64,000 nucleotides of DNA from Corynespora cassiicola (GCA_022059125.1 JAEUWY010000012.1:558001-622000); one strand, 5' to 3'. Shown: positions 45,113 through 57,586, numbered from the stretch's first letter. Numbers and translations are program-made. Notes: generated by a model not told the origin, from the sequence alone.

Positions 45113-46871
45113 ATGAGCTCGTCATACTTTGAAAATAACAGCATCATGGATATTTCACAACATACTCCTAAATTTGCAACTGCAAGCCAATTAGTCTTGT
45201 TTTTGGGAGTTGTGTCGTTAGTGGTAAGTTTAAGCTACCATATGTTCGGAGCATAAGTCAACTGACGTTTTTCTCTAGTATTACATATCCACAGCAATCT
45301 ACTGCTTATACTTCCATCCACTATCGAAATACCCGGGCCCGAAAACAGCAGCTTTCTCTCGTCTACCGTTTTCGCTATCAGCCGTGCGCGGCCAACAGTA
45401 CCAATGGCTCGACAAGCTTCATGAGCACTATGGCAGTGTCGTTCGTGTAGCACCCGATGAGCTGACTACCATTTCCTCCGGCGCATGGAAAGACCTTTAC
45501 GTTCAAAGACCACAGCTTCTCAAGGACCCGCATCCACAAACGCCTCCGATGAATGGCGCCGATTCTCTTTTCACCGCAAACGGATCTACCCATCAGCGTA
45601 TGCGGCGAACTTTGCTGAACGGTTTTAACGATAGGGCGCTCAGGGCGCAGTCATCCATCATTGAGGGCTACACCGACTTGTTTGTGCAACGCATACGCCG
45701 TGAGGCAGCCAAGAGTGCCGATGGCGTAGTCGACCTCGCCAAGTTCTTCGGCTATGCAGCTTTGGACATTGTCTCAGACCTGACATATGGCGAAAGCTTC
45801 CATGGTCTGGAGGCGGACAACGAACACACCTGGATCATGAATTTCTTTCTAGGTGCAAAGTTCGGAGCTGTCAGAAATCAACTATGCTATTTTTATCCAC
45901 TGGATCGAATCTTTGGGTACATCTTTTTGCGGCTGACGGCTAAAGTACGGGCGCGAAATTGGAAGTACACCGCCGATTTGGTGACGAAGCGACTTGAAAT
46001 GGGCGATCTGGGCGATTCGCGGTCAGATTTCGTATCCCCTGTCATAGGGAACATCAATGATACGAAGGAAAAAGGCATTACTCGCAATGAGCTCAATACC
46101 CACTCGCTAGCTGTAAGCATAGCTGGGTCCCAGCTTCCGACCGTAGCTCTGACAACGGTAACATATTTGCTTCTTCGGAACCCCACTCAAATGCAGCGTC
46201 TAAAAGATGAGATTTCGTCTTCTTTCAACAAGGATGCTGACATCAATGTCACCTCGACAGCTAGCCTACCATATCTTGCAGCTGTCATTGATGAAGCCCT
46301 CAGAATTCATCATCCCTCACCAGTTCATCTCCCACGTCTAATCCCAAACAATGGATTGCAGGTTGATGGGGAGTGGATACCAGGCAACGTAAGTCTACCA
46401 ATCGGCCTGCCAACCGTAAGCAAGTTCTGTAACTAACCGACAATAATCAGACCGTTATGGGTATCGCAATGCAGACGGCTCAAACGTCAGCCTCCAACTG
46501 GACTGCGCCACTCGAATTTCATCCCGAGCGATTCCTGCCGCCTGATCACCTCCATTCCGATCAGCGATTCGAAAAAGATGACCGAGAATCCTTCAAGCCT
46601 TTCTCGATCGGGACGCGCGGCTGTCTAGGAAACAAGTAAGCAGTCCGAAGAAATCCGGTGTGCCTGATGCAGGCACTCCAATTCGCGCAATTGCTGACTA
46701 TCTTATCCCAGGGTGTTTCTTGCTGAGGCCAAGGTACTCCTCGCACGGACCTTGTGGAACTTTGACTTGAAGCTGGACCCCGCTACTCCACAAACATGGA
46801 TGCAACAGAAAGCTTATCTTGTCTTCGAGCCAAGGTCTCTTTTTGTCAAACTTACAGAGAAAGAGATGTAA
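45113..46871 (+). CDS. Cytochrome P450 monooxygenase 2 of the PKS cluster
   Basis: Class II P450 of 521 residues from four exons: 45113-45223, 45279-46388, 46451-46635 and 46712-46871, all in phase. A membrane helix (ASQLVLFLGVVSLVYYISTA) leads to IYCLYFHPLSKYPGP. Conserved parts: YGSVVRVAPDELTTISSGAW, the K-helix VIDEALRIHHP, PERF (FHPERFLPP), and the heme loop FSIGTRGCLG, split by the last intron just after it. The I-helix reads AVSIAGSQLPTVALTTV: the usual Glu/Asp before the conserved Thr is replaced, which may change proton delivery. Related to but clearly distinct from P450 1. Divergent from the PKS, with a shared promoter; expected to oxidise a cluster intermediate. Confidence 0.9.
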
Positions 46872-47234
46872 AATATACCTTGGAGACATAATGGCTGTCA
46901 AAAGTACTAGTGCCATGTTCAGCTTGTGTCGGAGCTCTAGTTGTTAGTCAACTCTAGCTCTTACGGTCCACTCTTCATGATGGGCTAGCTCTAGCCAAAC
47001 CAAACATCTGAAGTACGCTATACGTAAAGTGACTTGGTGGGGACATTGCTGGCAAGGGGCCAGCTTATACAGCACAAATTATGATGCAAGCACTCGATTT
47101 GTGCCGATAGAAATTGGAATAAGCATCAGCACATGTTGCGGTGTCACAAACTCGTGATCGACGCGTCCCATGGTGATCATGGCTGCATTTAATCTATAGT
47201 GCGACAAAACAGTATATGTTGGTGTATCTATGTG
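46872..47234. other. Intergenic (convergent 3' ends)
   Basis: 363 bp between P450 2 and the regulator gene; nothing recognised. Confidence 0.4.
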
Positions 47235-48506
47235 CTAGGGTAAGCATTGTAGTTGAGCGATCCTTTGACGCATCGACTGCACATCAGCACAGCTCTGGTT
47301 CCGCTCATCCAGTATCATCTTGAGCAGCCTTGGTGACACTACCCTGCGCATAATGCCGCGTGTATCTTCTTGCTCCATTGCTGACGCTGCCGCTGCGGCG
47401 CCCGAATCGGCTTCCTTGTAGCACACACGTGCCTCCCACGGCAAGTCTAGCACTGCCTCAATCTCAGCCAAGACCTGCACATTTATATGCAACAGAATTC
47501 GTGACTGGAAAAACCCTCTGCCTTTGATGCATATATTTCCCACCCAGATTTCGGGGAAGCTAGGAGTCAGGTCGCCACCCGGTTTTCTATTTCCTGCAAC
47601 GTTGTCCAGAATCTTTTTGTACAGAGTATCGTGTAACTGTACCAGTCGGACGTACGGGATAAGTAGCTGAAAACCAGCTGACATCTCCAATAGTGGGTCA
47701 TGACTCTTTCCTGGCTGTGCATGCGCGCTCCATGATCCCCAGCTACTGGTTGGCTGGCTTGGTAAGAAAGATGGGTCCAAGGACATAAGCAAATTCAGAT
47801 AGTCGGTAGAGCTACGAAGGACGTCCCCAGCAAGCTCGGACATTGGAAAATCGGTGTCTATCTTCTGGTATTTTTCCATGTGAGAGAAGAGTGTAAGGCC
47901 CAAATCAGCAAATTGTTGCATTATCTGACGCAGGTCTCTTCTCGTGCCTGGGATGTACATATTGGTGTTGATCTTTGGCTCGATTTGCGGACTTGGAGAT
48001 AAGACTTCTGTTGACACACCGATCATGTAGGGAGTGAAATCATTCGGAAAGTTTGTGCTTCCTTGGCTTGATGAGGCAGGTGTAAATCCATCTATGTCGC
48101 TTGCTGCTTTGACAGCGTCTCGGCCCATTGAGGTGTCACATGACCCCAGCAACACCCCCATGTCACCAAAGAATAAATCAAAATCTTGGTGGTCTATTGA
48201 AGTCCTGGTAATTTCATTTTCAAACTGGAGTCCCGGTATATCTGGTGGAGTCGTCGCTTGTGATGGGACCTCTGGTGTACGCGTTCCATTTGGTCTCTGC
48301 GAGTTGCCTATTCTCGGACGTCCTAATGGTTTGGCCGCGGCATAGTTGCACTCGGTATTGGCTTTTCGGCAACGATTGCACTGATTTGATACTTCTGGAT
48401 TTGTAGATCTGATACATTTGAGTTTCTGGGAGCGGCAGCGAATACAAGCGACTCTCTTAGTATTCTCCTGCGCCCAAGGTTCCGGTGTAGGGGGCATGGT
48501 ATCCAT
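47235..48506 (-). CDS. Zn2Cys6 transcription factor, likely cluster regulator
   Basis: Single-exon gene of 423 residues. The N-terminal binuclear zinc cluster has six cysteines (CIRCRSQKLKC, then CNRCRKANTEC), followed by a basic linker ending KPLGRPRIGNSQRPNG. The middle and C-terminus are helical with no MHR that I can define; SPRLLKMILDERNQS and MRQRIAQLQ near the end may be coiled. Size and layout resemble AflR-like pathway regulators in fungal metabolite clusters. Position directly beside P450 2 at the right border of the cluster supports a role in activating it through CGG sites in the promoters; this is inference. Confidence 0.88.
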   Translation of the reverse strand: MDTMPPTPEPWAQENTKRVACIRCRSQKLKCIRSTNPEVSNQCNRCRKANTECNYAAAKPLGRPRIGNSQRPNGTRTPEVPSQATTPPDIPGLQFENEITRTSIDHQDFDLFFGDMGVLLGSCDTSMGRDAVKAASDIDGFTPASSSQGSTNFPNDFTPYMIGVSTEVLSPSPQIEPKINTNMYIPGTRRDLRQIMQQFADLGLTLFSHMEKYQKIDTDFPMSELAGDVLRSSTDYLNLLMSLDPSFLPSQPTSSWGSWSAHAQPGKSHDPLLEMSAGFQLLIPYVRLVQLHDTLYKKILDNVAGNRKPGGDLTPSFPEIWVGNICIKGRGFFQSRILLHINVQVLAEIEAVLDLPWEARVCYKEADSGAAAAASAMEQEDTRGIMRRVVSPRLLKMILDERNQSCADVQSMRQRIAQLQCLP

Positions 48507-50481
48507 GAATGTTGAACAAGATGTGTTTGTTAAACTCTACGAGCCCATGAACATACTTCCATCATCACTTATACATCCGATACAGTAGGTTGGTGATTCG
48601 TGTAGCAGTATTAATCACTCCGATTGGAAAGAAATTTTTGTTGACGTTTTGCAACCTACCGAATATGCATGAAACCTAAAAGATAAGCATGATGAAATTA
48701 GAGGTATTGTAATTATTAATCGCTAAAGTTCTGACGCATCAGAATTCAAGCTCGGAGGCTTTCAGAAGCGAAACGTTGACATGGTCTAGAAGCATGTAGC
48801 GTATGGCTAGTCTCAATAGCATAAAAGAAGTGGTTCAGGATTGGGCAGAATCTTATATTTTGTAGCTCAGACTTGTACCCCTTTTTCATATCTAATGGCA
48901 ATCATTTTAGTCAGTTCCAGATGTGATTTTCTTTGCATGATCATATCAGGCCGTGATGTCGCCGTCGATAAGGCCAGACCTCTCAAAACAACTCTCAAGA
49001 CGCGAAGCTTTTGGGTGTATTAAGCATGATACCCTTGTACTTTTGATATCTCATTCCTCCTTTTGATATTTCATATCATGGATTACATAAGATATCTCGT
49101 TCTGAGGTCCAGTCTTTGAATCATTTCACCTTGAGACACATTTAGAGCAATGTAGTTAGATTTCTGTGGCAAATTGTCTCCAGAATGTAACGATACAAAT
49201 CTCAACTAGATAAGATACTTTGTAATCTAAGAGAATTTACTTCAAAGGATTCTTTGCTCATTTCCGGATGATTTCGACCATAATGATATCGTGAAAAAGG
49301 CCCCCAAATCTGCCCTTTTGAGACATACATAGCAAACCATGAAACTCCGAACATCTTCAATCAGCCTCTATACCCAATTTGATGTATTGAACAACTATGC
49401 ATCCCTTATTCGGTATAATCGTCGCTCAGAATACGAAAAGGGAAGTAGAGGTCGAAGAAAGTGGCTCATATTAAGACATGATAGGATAGCGAATACGAAT
49501 AGTATCTCACCTCATCTTTTCGAGCGAATGTTTGCTTTTGAATGTATCACCGAGAGCAGCGGACGGTCCGTAGGCTGACGTAACGCATGACGACTCTTGA
49601 GAGTCTCTACTTCCTAGATAAGTTTATCGGAACAGCCGATTAATCTGCCCGATATTCCTGAGATTGTACTAGCTTGGATAATCGTATGTGTTCTTGCTTG
49701 GTTAGATATGACTTAGGGATCTGGTCCTGATTTACTAAGTAAATTAATCGCATTTGGTAGCTTCAATGATAGAGCAATAGCTTTTCCCTAGCTAATACTC
49801 AAAGAGGCTGATTTCCAGTTAGGTTTCATATCACTTTTCATATAGTCCGGAATTGCCGCCAGGTGCTACTTGAGAATACCCATACAGTACAAGTCAGTTG
49901 ATGCAAGCTTCCACACCTACCTAGGTAAGTTTTGACTGGGAACCCCATGTATGTAGATGCATAAGACTTTTGAAGCTGAATGTGAAGTATGTATTGATTC
50001 TTGGTTCACACTATCGGGCGTATTCCCATTTGTTGGCATAGTCAAGCCTTGCCAGGCGTTCCGGTGAGTGCCTAGAAAGTCTTGCTTACTTACATTTTTA
50101 CCCGTCCAATCAAATGTGTCCCACCATTCAGCCCTTTTCTTTCCTCAAGAGAATCGATCTCGATATTGGGGTAGGATTCTGTGGGCTGCATTGATCTGAG
50201 TGAGAGGCTTGCGGCTGACAGAAACTCGCTCTTAAAGTGCCGCTAATATCGACACGCAGTTCTTAGGCATCCCTTTGGGCGCCTAACTAGCTAGATTAGT
50301 CTACTTTCGAGAAAGCACAATTTCCAAAGTTCGGTCAGCTATCCTTTGGAAAGAATGCAGCACTAAATGGAAAAGTTCGCACTGCATGGTCGACCAAAGA
50401 ATACTTTTTACCACCTTCTACCATCTAACGAAGCTCAAAAAACTCCATTCATCGCTCCCAACCCCTTTCTATCATCCCCCT
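48507..50481. other. AT-rich gene-poor border of the cluster
   Basis: About 2 kb of AT-rich DNA without a supported gene; separates the cluster from the housekeeping block. TpA-rich composition would fit old RIP-mutated repeats, which needs a dinucleotide count. Confidence 0.4.
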
Positions 50482-53400
50482 CTAATTATCCAACCCATCC
50501 CTCTCCACCAACCCCCTAACCACATCCACCACCTCCTGCCCCTTCACTCCAATCTCAACCCCAGGCTCCCTGACCTTCTCCTCCAGCACCCGATCCAACA
50601 TACCCCTAAGCCGACTAACCAACACCCCAATCCTCGCCCACCCCCTCAACCTAATCCACTCATCCACCACCAACCCCCTCCCCAACGTATCCACGCGAAT
50701 ATCCCCCGCAAACATGAGCAAGCTATACGCATTGAACGGCGTGAGCTCGCGGATAAACACCTTGCTCGTGGCCATCTTGTTGAAGTAGGCGATGAAACTC
50801 GCATTGGAGGGGAACGTCTGCGAGCTGAAGAGCGACGACGACGGATGCACAAACACGCGCCCGTTCTCATGGTTGAAGTATTTAATCTGGCGGGCCTCGG
50901 GGTCGAGCTCCACAGCGCCGGCGATGCCCGCGGCGAATTTTTTGTCCGGGAGTTGGATGCGGGCGATTTGTGGGTTGAAGGAGGCGGCGATGAGGGCACG
51001 GAGGAGGGGGTCGTTGGCGTTGTGCTTGTTGTAGGATGAGTGCGATTTTGGGTTTGTGGATGTGTATGAGTGTGGGATGAAGGAGATTTCCTTGAGCGAG
51101 GAGAGATACTGCGAACGGTTTGAAGCAATGTCGAAGAGGGTCTGCGATGAGAGGCGGTTGTCTTGGCACCAGAAGCGTAGGTCGCGCGAGCTGACGCCTT
51201 TGGCGCGCAGTGCGGACCATTGCTCATAGGCACGAAGGTCGATGAGAAGGTCACCTTGGTTTTGAGAGAAAGAACCTCGGATTCGGGCATATTCTGCACG
51301 CGTCTCTTCGTCGCGCTCGCGGGGGGAGATGAAGGGCGATCGGGCTGTCAGAACGGAGGCAATAGTGAGTGCGGCCTCGAGACAGCCAAAAGTAGCACCG
51401 TACACAAGAAGCTTGCTGCAACGCAAGTCGGCAGGGATCATAGATAAATGACGACCAAGCGCAGTGAGCTCGTTGTCAACAATCGCTCCAATCTGGCCAA
51501 GAAGCTTAATAGCACCCTCAACAGCCGTGCTCTCCGGAGGTGTAATAGCAGATGCCAAAAAGTTCGAGACATCCTGGACACCCATAGCCTTAATAGACAA
51601 GCACAACTGTTCAAGCGGCACTCGTCGGATCTCCGGGTCTGGACGCTCCATCATCTTTGCCTCCGCATTGCGTGTGTACAGCTTGTAGCACGTGCCGGCG
51701 CGGACACGTCCAGCACGACCACGGCGCTGCTTGCAAGCAGCTCGTGAAGCCCATGTCTCAGCGAGTCGCACCATGTTGTTCTGAGGGTCGAAACTAGTCT
51801 CCTTGACTCGACCCGTGTCGATGACAGCGACGATGTCTTCAATAGTGATGGATGTCTCGGCCACGTTGGTCGCTGCAATGACTTTACGTTTACCAGGAGG
51901 CGCCGGAGGGAATACACGCTTCTGCTCAGCTGGAAGCAATGAAGCGTGGAGAGGGAGAGCGTGGAAGTTTGAGTATTGTCGGAGTGCCTGCAAAGTCCTC
52001 TCAATCTCCATCGTTCCGGGCATAAAGATCAGGATGCCACCATCTTTTTCTCCAAGAGTGTGGTCGATGTACATGACCGTTTCAGCGATGAGGTCGTAGT
52101 TTATGCCGAAGCCGATGCTTCGCAGATTGGCATTGAAAGATTTCTCATCACCTGCATCGTCAAATTCGCCTTTAGCACCCCTAAAGCCAGTGAAGTGGAC
52201 CACATCATCGACGTAGTAGTCATCGACTGGGTGGGTTCGGCCAGCAATCTCAACGCGCCCCACGGGTCCAACATCGGCAAAGTAGGCCTCAAAGACGTTG
52301 GCGTCGAGAGTAGCACTCATGAGAATGACCTTGAGATCCTTTCGTCGGCGGAGAATATCGCGCAACAAAACGAGCAGGAAATCTGTGTCCAAACTCCGCT
52401 CATGGACTTCGTCGACGACAACGTGGCTGACATCGGCAAGGGCAGCGACTACGTCTTCAGTGCTACCACCTGACGTTTGAAGACGCCTAAGAAGTACACC
52501 GGTGGTAACAAACGTGATCTTGGTCACGCCGGGCTTCTGCTTCGACTCTCCTCGAATAGCGTAACCGATCTCGTCGCCAACTTGAGAGCATCGCTCATCA
52601 GCGACACGGTCCGCGAGACCCAAGGCTGAAATTCGACGAGGCTGTGTGCAGATGATGTTGGCTGCAGAACCAAGCTCTCGCTGGATCATATCGTCGAGTA
52701 CGAATTGGACTGATTGGGTGGACTTTCCAGAACCCGTCTCACCAGAAATGATAGTGACTTTGCATCGGTTGACGGTATGCACAACCTCTTCGCGCAGCCT
52801 CCAGGCCGGGAGGTTCTGTCGAGCTGTCATCATCTTCTGCTGAGCTGGGGTGTTTTGCTTCTCTTCCCACTGCGTGAGCATTCTCTGACTGACGGGATTA
52901 GCGACATCCCAACTGATCGGCTTGCGTCCCTTGAATTTGTTCCTGCGCTCGCGGGTCTGAGTACTGGATTCCTGATGGTCCGCAGCAAGACCAGAAGAGA
53001 CATCGGCGAGTCGGCCAGGGTTCTTGAATATTTCACTGGCATTTTGTTGGACCCAGTCCACGATATCGTATATCATGGGCATCCCAAGAAAACTGGCTTC
53101 GGCGTGAAGGAGAGCTTTTCGGATGATGCTGAGACGGATATAGGCGGGAATAGCGGCTTCAAATGTGATGATAGGGATGACCGAGGGATATGGGCCGTAA
53201 GGTTTTGTTGCTTTGAGGATAAGGCGCTTTCCTTGCTGCTTGATGTCGAGTTCTATGCGACACGACGTAGAGGTCGGCCTCGAAAATAGTTTGTCGTAGA
53301 TGGCTTCAAGAGACGACATCTCTTCCTCCCATGGATCAAGATCTTCCTCAGGCACTTCCGTGAGACTTAAATCCTCGAGTTCCTTCGCTAGATCATTGTC

Positions 53401-54691
53401 ATCTTCGTTTGGCCGAAGCAGCTGGGCCTGGAGTAAAGCTGCCGCCTTCCTCTCATCGCTGCCTTGGCTATCATAAGCTTCTTCGCAAAGCTCCATCGCA
53501 TACCCAGCCGCTGCGAGACGTTTAATGGCTCCCTCGCGCTTGAGATTCGAGCTTGCCATACTGACACCGGCAACATAGCCCTCCGGAAGACTCCATGATG
53601 GCAGGTCGTCTTCGGGTACGTGAATCAGCAGCCATTCGAGAATTTCTTCCCTGTCTTTGCAAATCTCAGCAGCCTCTTCAACGTGACTACGACGGAATCC
53701 AAGTTCGGTCACTTCGTCCACGACTCTGGATCGGGCACGCTCTTCCATCTTGACGGCATTCGGATTCCAGACAGCATCCCGTCGAATCAGACGCTCGACC
53801 TGCTTGCGCGTCCTCTTCCCAAGCTCAATCTTCGGAACGCGCTCCCATCCCTTCAAGATATTCCGGCCAGGCGAAGCACCTCTGGAGCTCGGCGCAGACA
53901 TTCCCGGCTGAAGGTTGTGTGCCTTCTTGGCCTCCTCACGCTCCCTCTCCTTCTTCTCCCTCTCTTTCGCCGCAATCTCCTTGGCCTTTTCGCGCTCGGC
54001 TTGGACGAGGAAGGGGTCAGCCTCGTACATCCATGCCTTCCCCTCCCTTTCGTCTTGCTTCTTCAGGTCGGTAAATTCTCCTTTCCAGAGATCCCGATAT
54101 GTGGGAGGCAACATCATGTGCATGTTCTTTGCGCTCGCAAGTCGGAACAGGGTATAGACAGCGGCGAAGTTACGGGCTTCAACGGCCGAAGGCTGGCGGG
54201 CCTTACTGACGAGCTCCGGGGGTATATTAAACGGGGGGAGGGTCGTGGTTTCGCGGGTCTTGGGGTTCGTCTTGGAGAGGACTACGTGGGCGATGAATTT
54301 GTCGCCTTGCTTGTTCTATCTAAAGATCAACTATGTGCTTTAGCTGTGTGCATCATCTACATACCATTCTGTAGTCAGGTTTGGCCCACTGCTGCTTCTG
54401 TAAGAGCTCGGAAAGTAGGTTCACGGGCAGTTTTCCGGTCCACGAAGCTCCTCCGATTAGAGTCCTGGTGTCTGGCCTGGGCGGTTGCTCTGGCTGGCCA
54501 GCGGGAGCCTTTCCTTTGCCTTTGGGGTCATTCTGAGCCCCAGGAGCTGCTTTTGGCGCATTGGCAGAGCTCTCGCCGCTCTTCTTCTTACTCTTCTTGC
54601 CGTCGCCGAAGACGATGAAGCTCGTATCTTCGGCTGGAGGCACAGACTTCTTGGATGAGCCGCCACGCGGCGGGTGCGGATTCTTAGGCAT
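50482..54691 (-). CDS. DEAH-box RNA helicase, YLR419W/DHX57-like
   Basis: ATP-dependent RNA helicase of the DEAH/RHA family. Exon 1 is 54365-54691 and exon 2 is 50482-54315, giving 1386 residues, close to yeast YLR419W (1435). A low-complexity, Lys-rich N-terminus is followed by a UBA-like region (VDEVTELGFRRSHVEEAAEI), an RWD domain (EDLDPWEEEMSSLEAIYDKL), and the helicase core: Walker A GETGSGKST (~638), motif II DEVH (~745), motif III SATLDANVF, motif VI QRRGRAGRVRAG. HA2/winged-helix and OB-fold parts complete the C-terminus. The acidic motif is DEVH rather than DEAH, as in several RHA-type members. It is transcribed divergently from the aprataxin gene. Likely translation or RNA surveillance role. 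Confidence 0.92.
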
Positions 54692-55221
54692 ATTCAACGG
54701 GTTGTGGTGGTGGGCAATTCAGCGCTGCAAACTCCATTTAGATGTATGTGGAAGGGGGAGTCCTTTGACAATTTTTTTGTCTCAGTGGGCGAAAAAGGGC
54801 GCAACTTTCAGATAAAAGGGCTTAATGCTGTGCGTATGGTTCTTCAGACCACAGGCGAGAGGGAAATTCCTACGCCACAGGAACAAAGTAGTCTCAAACA
54901 ACATGGTGAAATGCACGTTCTAGCATGGAGGGGTCCCTCGTTCAATCCGAGTTCCGAGATTTGCGATGTCTTGGCGCTCGTCAGCCCGCGCACGGGCCTC
55001 CTGAGCTTGACTTCATTCCGACCTATCGTCACCGTGATGAACTAATCTACGCCAATCTAAGTGTTTTCGACTGATTGCACTTTTGATGCATTACAGACCC
55101 GGTTTATTTCACAGTCTTTCAGAATACCGAGTTCCTCTTTCCACACGTAAAACACTTAACCCACGCAATCCATTCACCCCCCAGATCCTGCAGCTTCCCA
55201 TCGGGGAAGCACATACCCACC
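54692..55221. promoter_or_regulatory. Divergent promoter, helicase / aprataxin
   Basis: 530 bp between the start codons of two head-to-head housekeeping genes. No specific site is claimed. Confidence 0.4.
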
Positions 55222-56212
55222 ATGTCCTCTCCAACCGGTGAAACCCATCCAGAAGCAATGACCCGCGAAGAGCTCACCGACAATGTACCCGCCTCAAAAC
55301 GCTCTAATGCGTGTACGTCACTCCCAATATGCACCATCCAACCCAAACCCCCCGTACTCAAACTCACCCTGCAGTCACAGAACTCATGTCCGCGGCCAAA
55401 AAGCCCAAGCCCACATCCCCCAACCCCGCAGAAGATCTGCCAGAGCCAAGGAGGCGCGGATGGGACCCCCGCGACGGCCTGGGGATATACGCAGAGCGGC
55501 CCGAAGACAACCCCGAAGGCCGCGTCGTAGACTACGACGACGACTTCGTCGTGATCCGGGACAAGTTCCCCAAGGCGAGGTACACTCAACACAGCCCCAA
55601 GTGCATGTCTGCCTACACAATAATACTAACAGGCGGTGGTACAGCGTGCACCTTTTGCTGATCCCGCGCGACCCAAAAGTCTACTTCCAGCACCCCCTTG
55701 CCCTGCTGTCTACCTCCCCCGCCTTCCTCGAGAAAGTGCGCACGCGCGCGACGCGCGTAAAAGCCCTCGCCGCCTCGGAGCTGCGCAGATTGTACCCCTC
55801 CAGCGCCTCCGACGCGCCCTACCAGTCCGCGCTGGAAGCTCACATGAGCGCCTCGGACCCGCCGTCGCCCTCGGAACTCGCGTCTTTGCTGCCTCCAGGG
55901 CGCGACTGGGAAAAGGATATTGTTGTGGGTGTGCACACGCACCCCTCGATGAACCATCTACACATCCATGTTATAAGTCGGGACATGCACTCGCCGTGGC
56001 TCAAGCATAAGAAGCACTACCTCAGCTTCAATAGCTCCTTTATGGTGAGGTTGGATGAGTTTCCACTCGAGATTGGGAGTCCGCGGTTCAAGCCTGGGGA
56101 TTGGCCCAAGTGGGATATGCAGTGCTGGCGCTGTGGGAGGAACTTTGCCAACAAGTTTGCAGAGCTAAAGAGGCATTTAGAAGGAGAGTTTGAAGAGTGG
56201 AAGAAGGAATGA
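55222..56212 (+). CDS. HNT3: Aprataxin-like DNA 5'-adenylate hydrolase
   Basis: Nuclear DNA-repair enzyme that removes AMP from 5' ends left by failed ligation. Exons 55222-55312, 55375-55579 and 55645-56212 join in phase to give 287 residues. The HIT domain spans most of the protein: YDDDFVVIRDKFPKAR-SVHLLLIPRD across the second splice, then the catalytic triad motif NHLHIHVISRDM. The C-terminal zinc finger reads CWRCGRNFANKFAELKRHLE with a final acidic tail, as in yeast Hnt3 and human APTX. An insertion of about 60 residues between strands of the HIT fold (Ala/Ser-rich, around 55740-55900) is usual in moulds. There is no FHA domain, as expected in fungi. Confidence 0.92.
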
Positions 56213-56599
56213 CGTGCTGAAAAAAGCACACCTGTAATGATGCATGTTGTCGATTCCAATTATCGGACGTTTTGACAGAATACCAGAACTCCATTTTTCA
56301 TTGACCCCTATAGTTATACAAGACCGGCAAACTTTTCGGGTTTCGTGACGAGACATTTCCGTGCTCGACAAGACGCTCAACTATATTCGTGGCCGCGGGC
56401 GCATTTTCAGCGTCCCGGGCAGTATCCTATGCACGCCGGCCCCACATAGTCCAGCGGGCGCGGCACATTTATTCCTACACCACATTGCCAAGAAATCGAC
56501 TGATTAAAGGCATCCAACTCTTGGGCATATCCACAAGTTCAACTCCCCCATCTCCCTATCCAATCCATCCAACCAGCAGCAGTATTATACATGGCACAC
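56213..56599. other. Intergenic (convergent 3' ends)
   Basis: 387 bp between aprataxin (+) and the TRAP-alpha-like gene (-); nothing recognised. Confidence 0.4.
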
Positions 56600-57586
56600 T
56601 TAAGCCTTGGCCTTGCCCTTGGGGGTGCCGCTCCTGACGCGCTTGGCCTCAGGGCGCTGAAGGTGAGCAGCCGGGATCCAGCTCTCGTCGTAGGCCTTCG
56701 CACCGCTGGTGACAGCGGGGCCATCGGCACCAACGACGGCAGCCTGTTCGGCAGGGTCAACGGGCTTGGTTCCGCTAGTGGACTTCTTGGCACGTTCGCC
56801 GCCCTTGCCGCCGCGCTTCTTCTGGGGGAAGAGAGTGGTGATCCAGGTGTTGTAGATGAAGTAGACAGTTCCAGCGAAGGCACCGAGGAGCACAACGTAC
56901 AAGAAGATGCTACCATCATGTCAGCAATTGTCAATTGGAACAGCCAAGGCGGAGCGCGTTGGCCATGTGTTTGGCGATCAGGGTCACGTACATCTGAGGG
57001 TCGAAGAGGCTAGTGGGAGCTTCGACAATGCTGACCGTCTCGTTGTATATGGCGACAGTGTAGAAGGCGTTCTTGGAGTCCTGCAGAACGGCAATGAGCT
57101 GGAGACGCAGGTCCTGGGGGTGCATCTCCGTGGTGAAGCTGTAGGTGGCCGTCTGCTCCTCGCCAGCGGGGATTTCCAGCGAGTAGCGCTGGGCCGTCAG
57201 GTTGCGCAGGACTTGGGGCTCCGTAGGAGTGTCCTTCAGCAGGGTGCCGCCGACAATAGACAGGACAACGGCCTCCGGCTCGTCATTCTGGATCGACAGG
57301 CGGGCCTCGGTCGCGTGGCCGTTGATGAGCTTCACGCCGAAGATCTCGGACTGGGGGAAGCTGACGGTGGCGGCGACCTTGAGGTTGGGCGTCTGGGGCT
57401 CCTCGACGACTTCCTCTACGCTTTCGACCTGTGTGGGTTGTGATGGTCAGCAGGCATCCACGGGTATTGTTGATGTCATGCGTCGTCAGGGCACGAGCGG
57501 CGGCGGGCACTTACCTCGATCTCGGCGAAGGCATTGAGGGCGCGCAGCGAGAGCAGCAGCAGGGTAGACAGCTTCCAGGCGACCAT
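56600..57586 (-). CDS. IRC22: Translocon-associated protein alpha (TRAP-alpha/Irc22-like)
   Basis: ER membrane protein of the signal-sequence-receptor alpha family, associated with the Sec61 translocon. Exons 57515-57586, 56992-57428 and 56600-56909 join in phase to give 272 residues. A signal peptide (MVAWKLSTLLLLSLRALNAF) is followed by a lumenal beta-sandwich domain with KLINGHATEARLSIQNDEPE, LEIPAGEEQTATYSFTTEMH and YTVAIYNETVSIVE, then one transmembrane helix (IIFLYVVLLGAFAGTVYFIY) and a basic cytosolic tail with KKRGGKGGERAKK and a final Lys-rich end. The order and length fit fungal TRAP-alpha proteins well. Confidence 0.88.

Noticed and set aside
50386..51299. 217-codon ORFs on both strands over the helicase C-terminus
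   Set aside because: Shadows of the well-supported helicase frame; Pro/His/Arg/Ser-rich, without domains.
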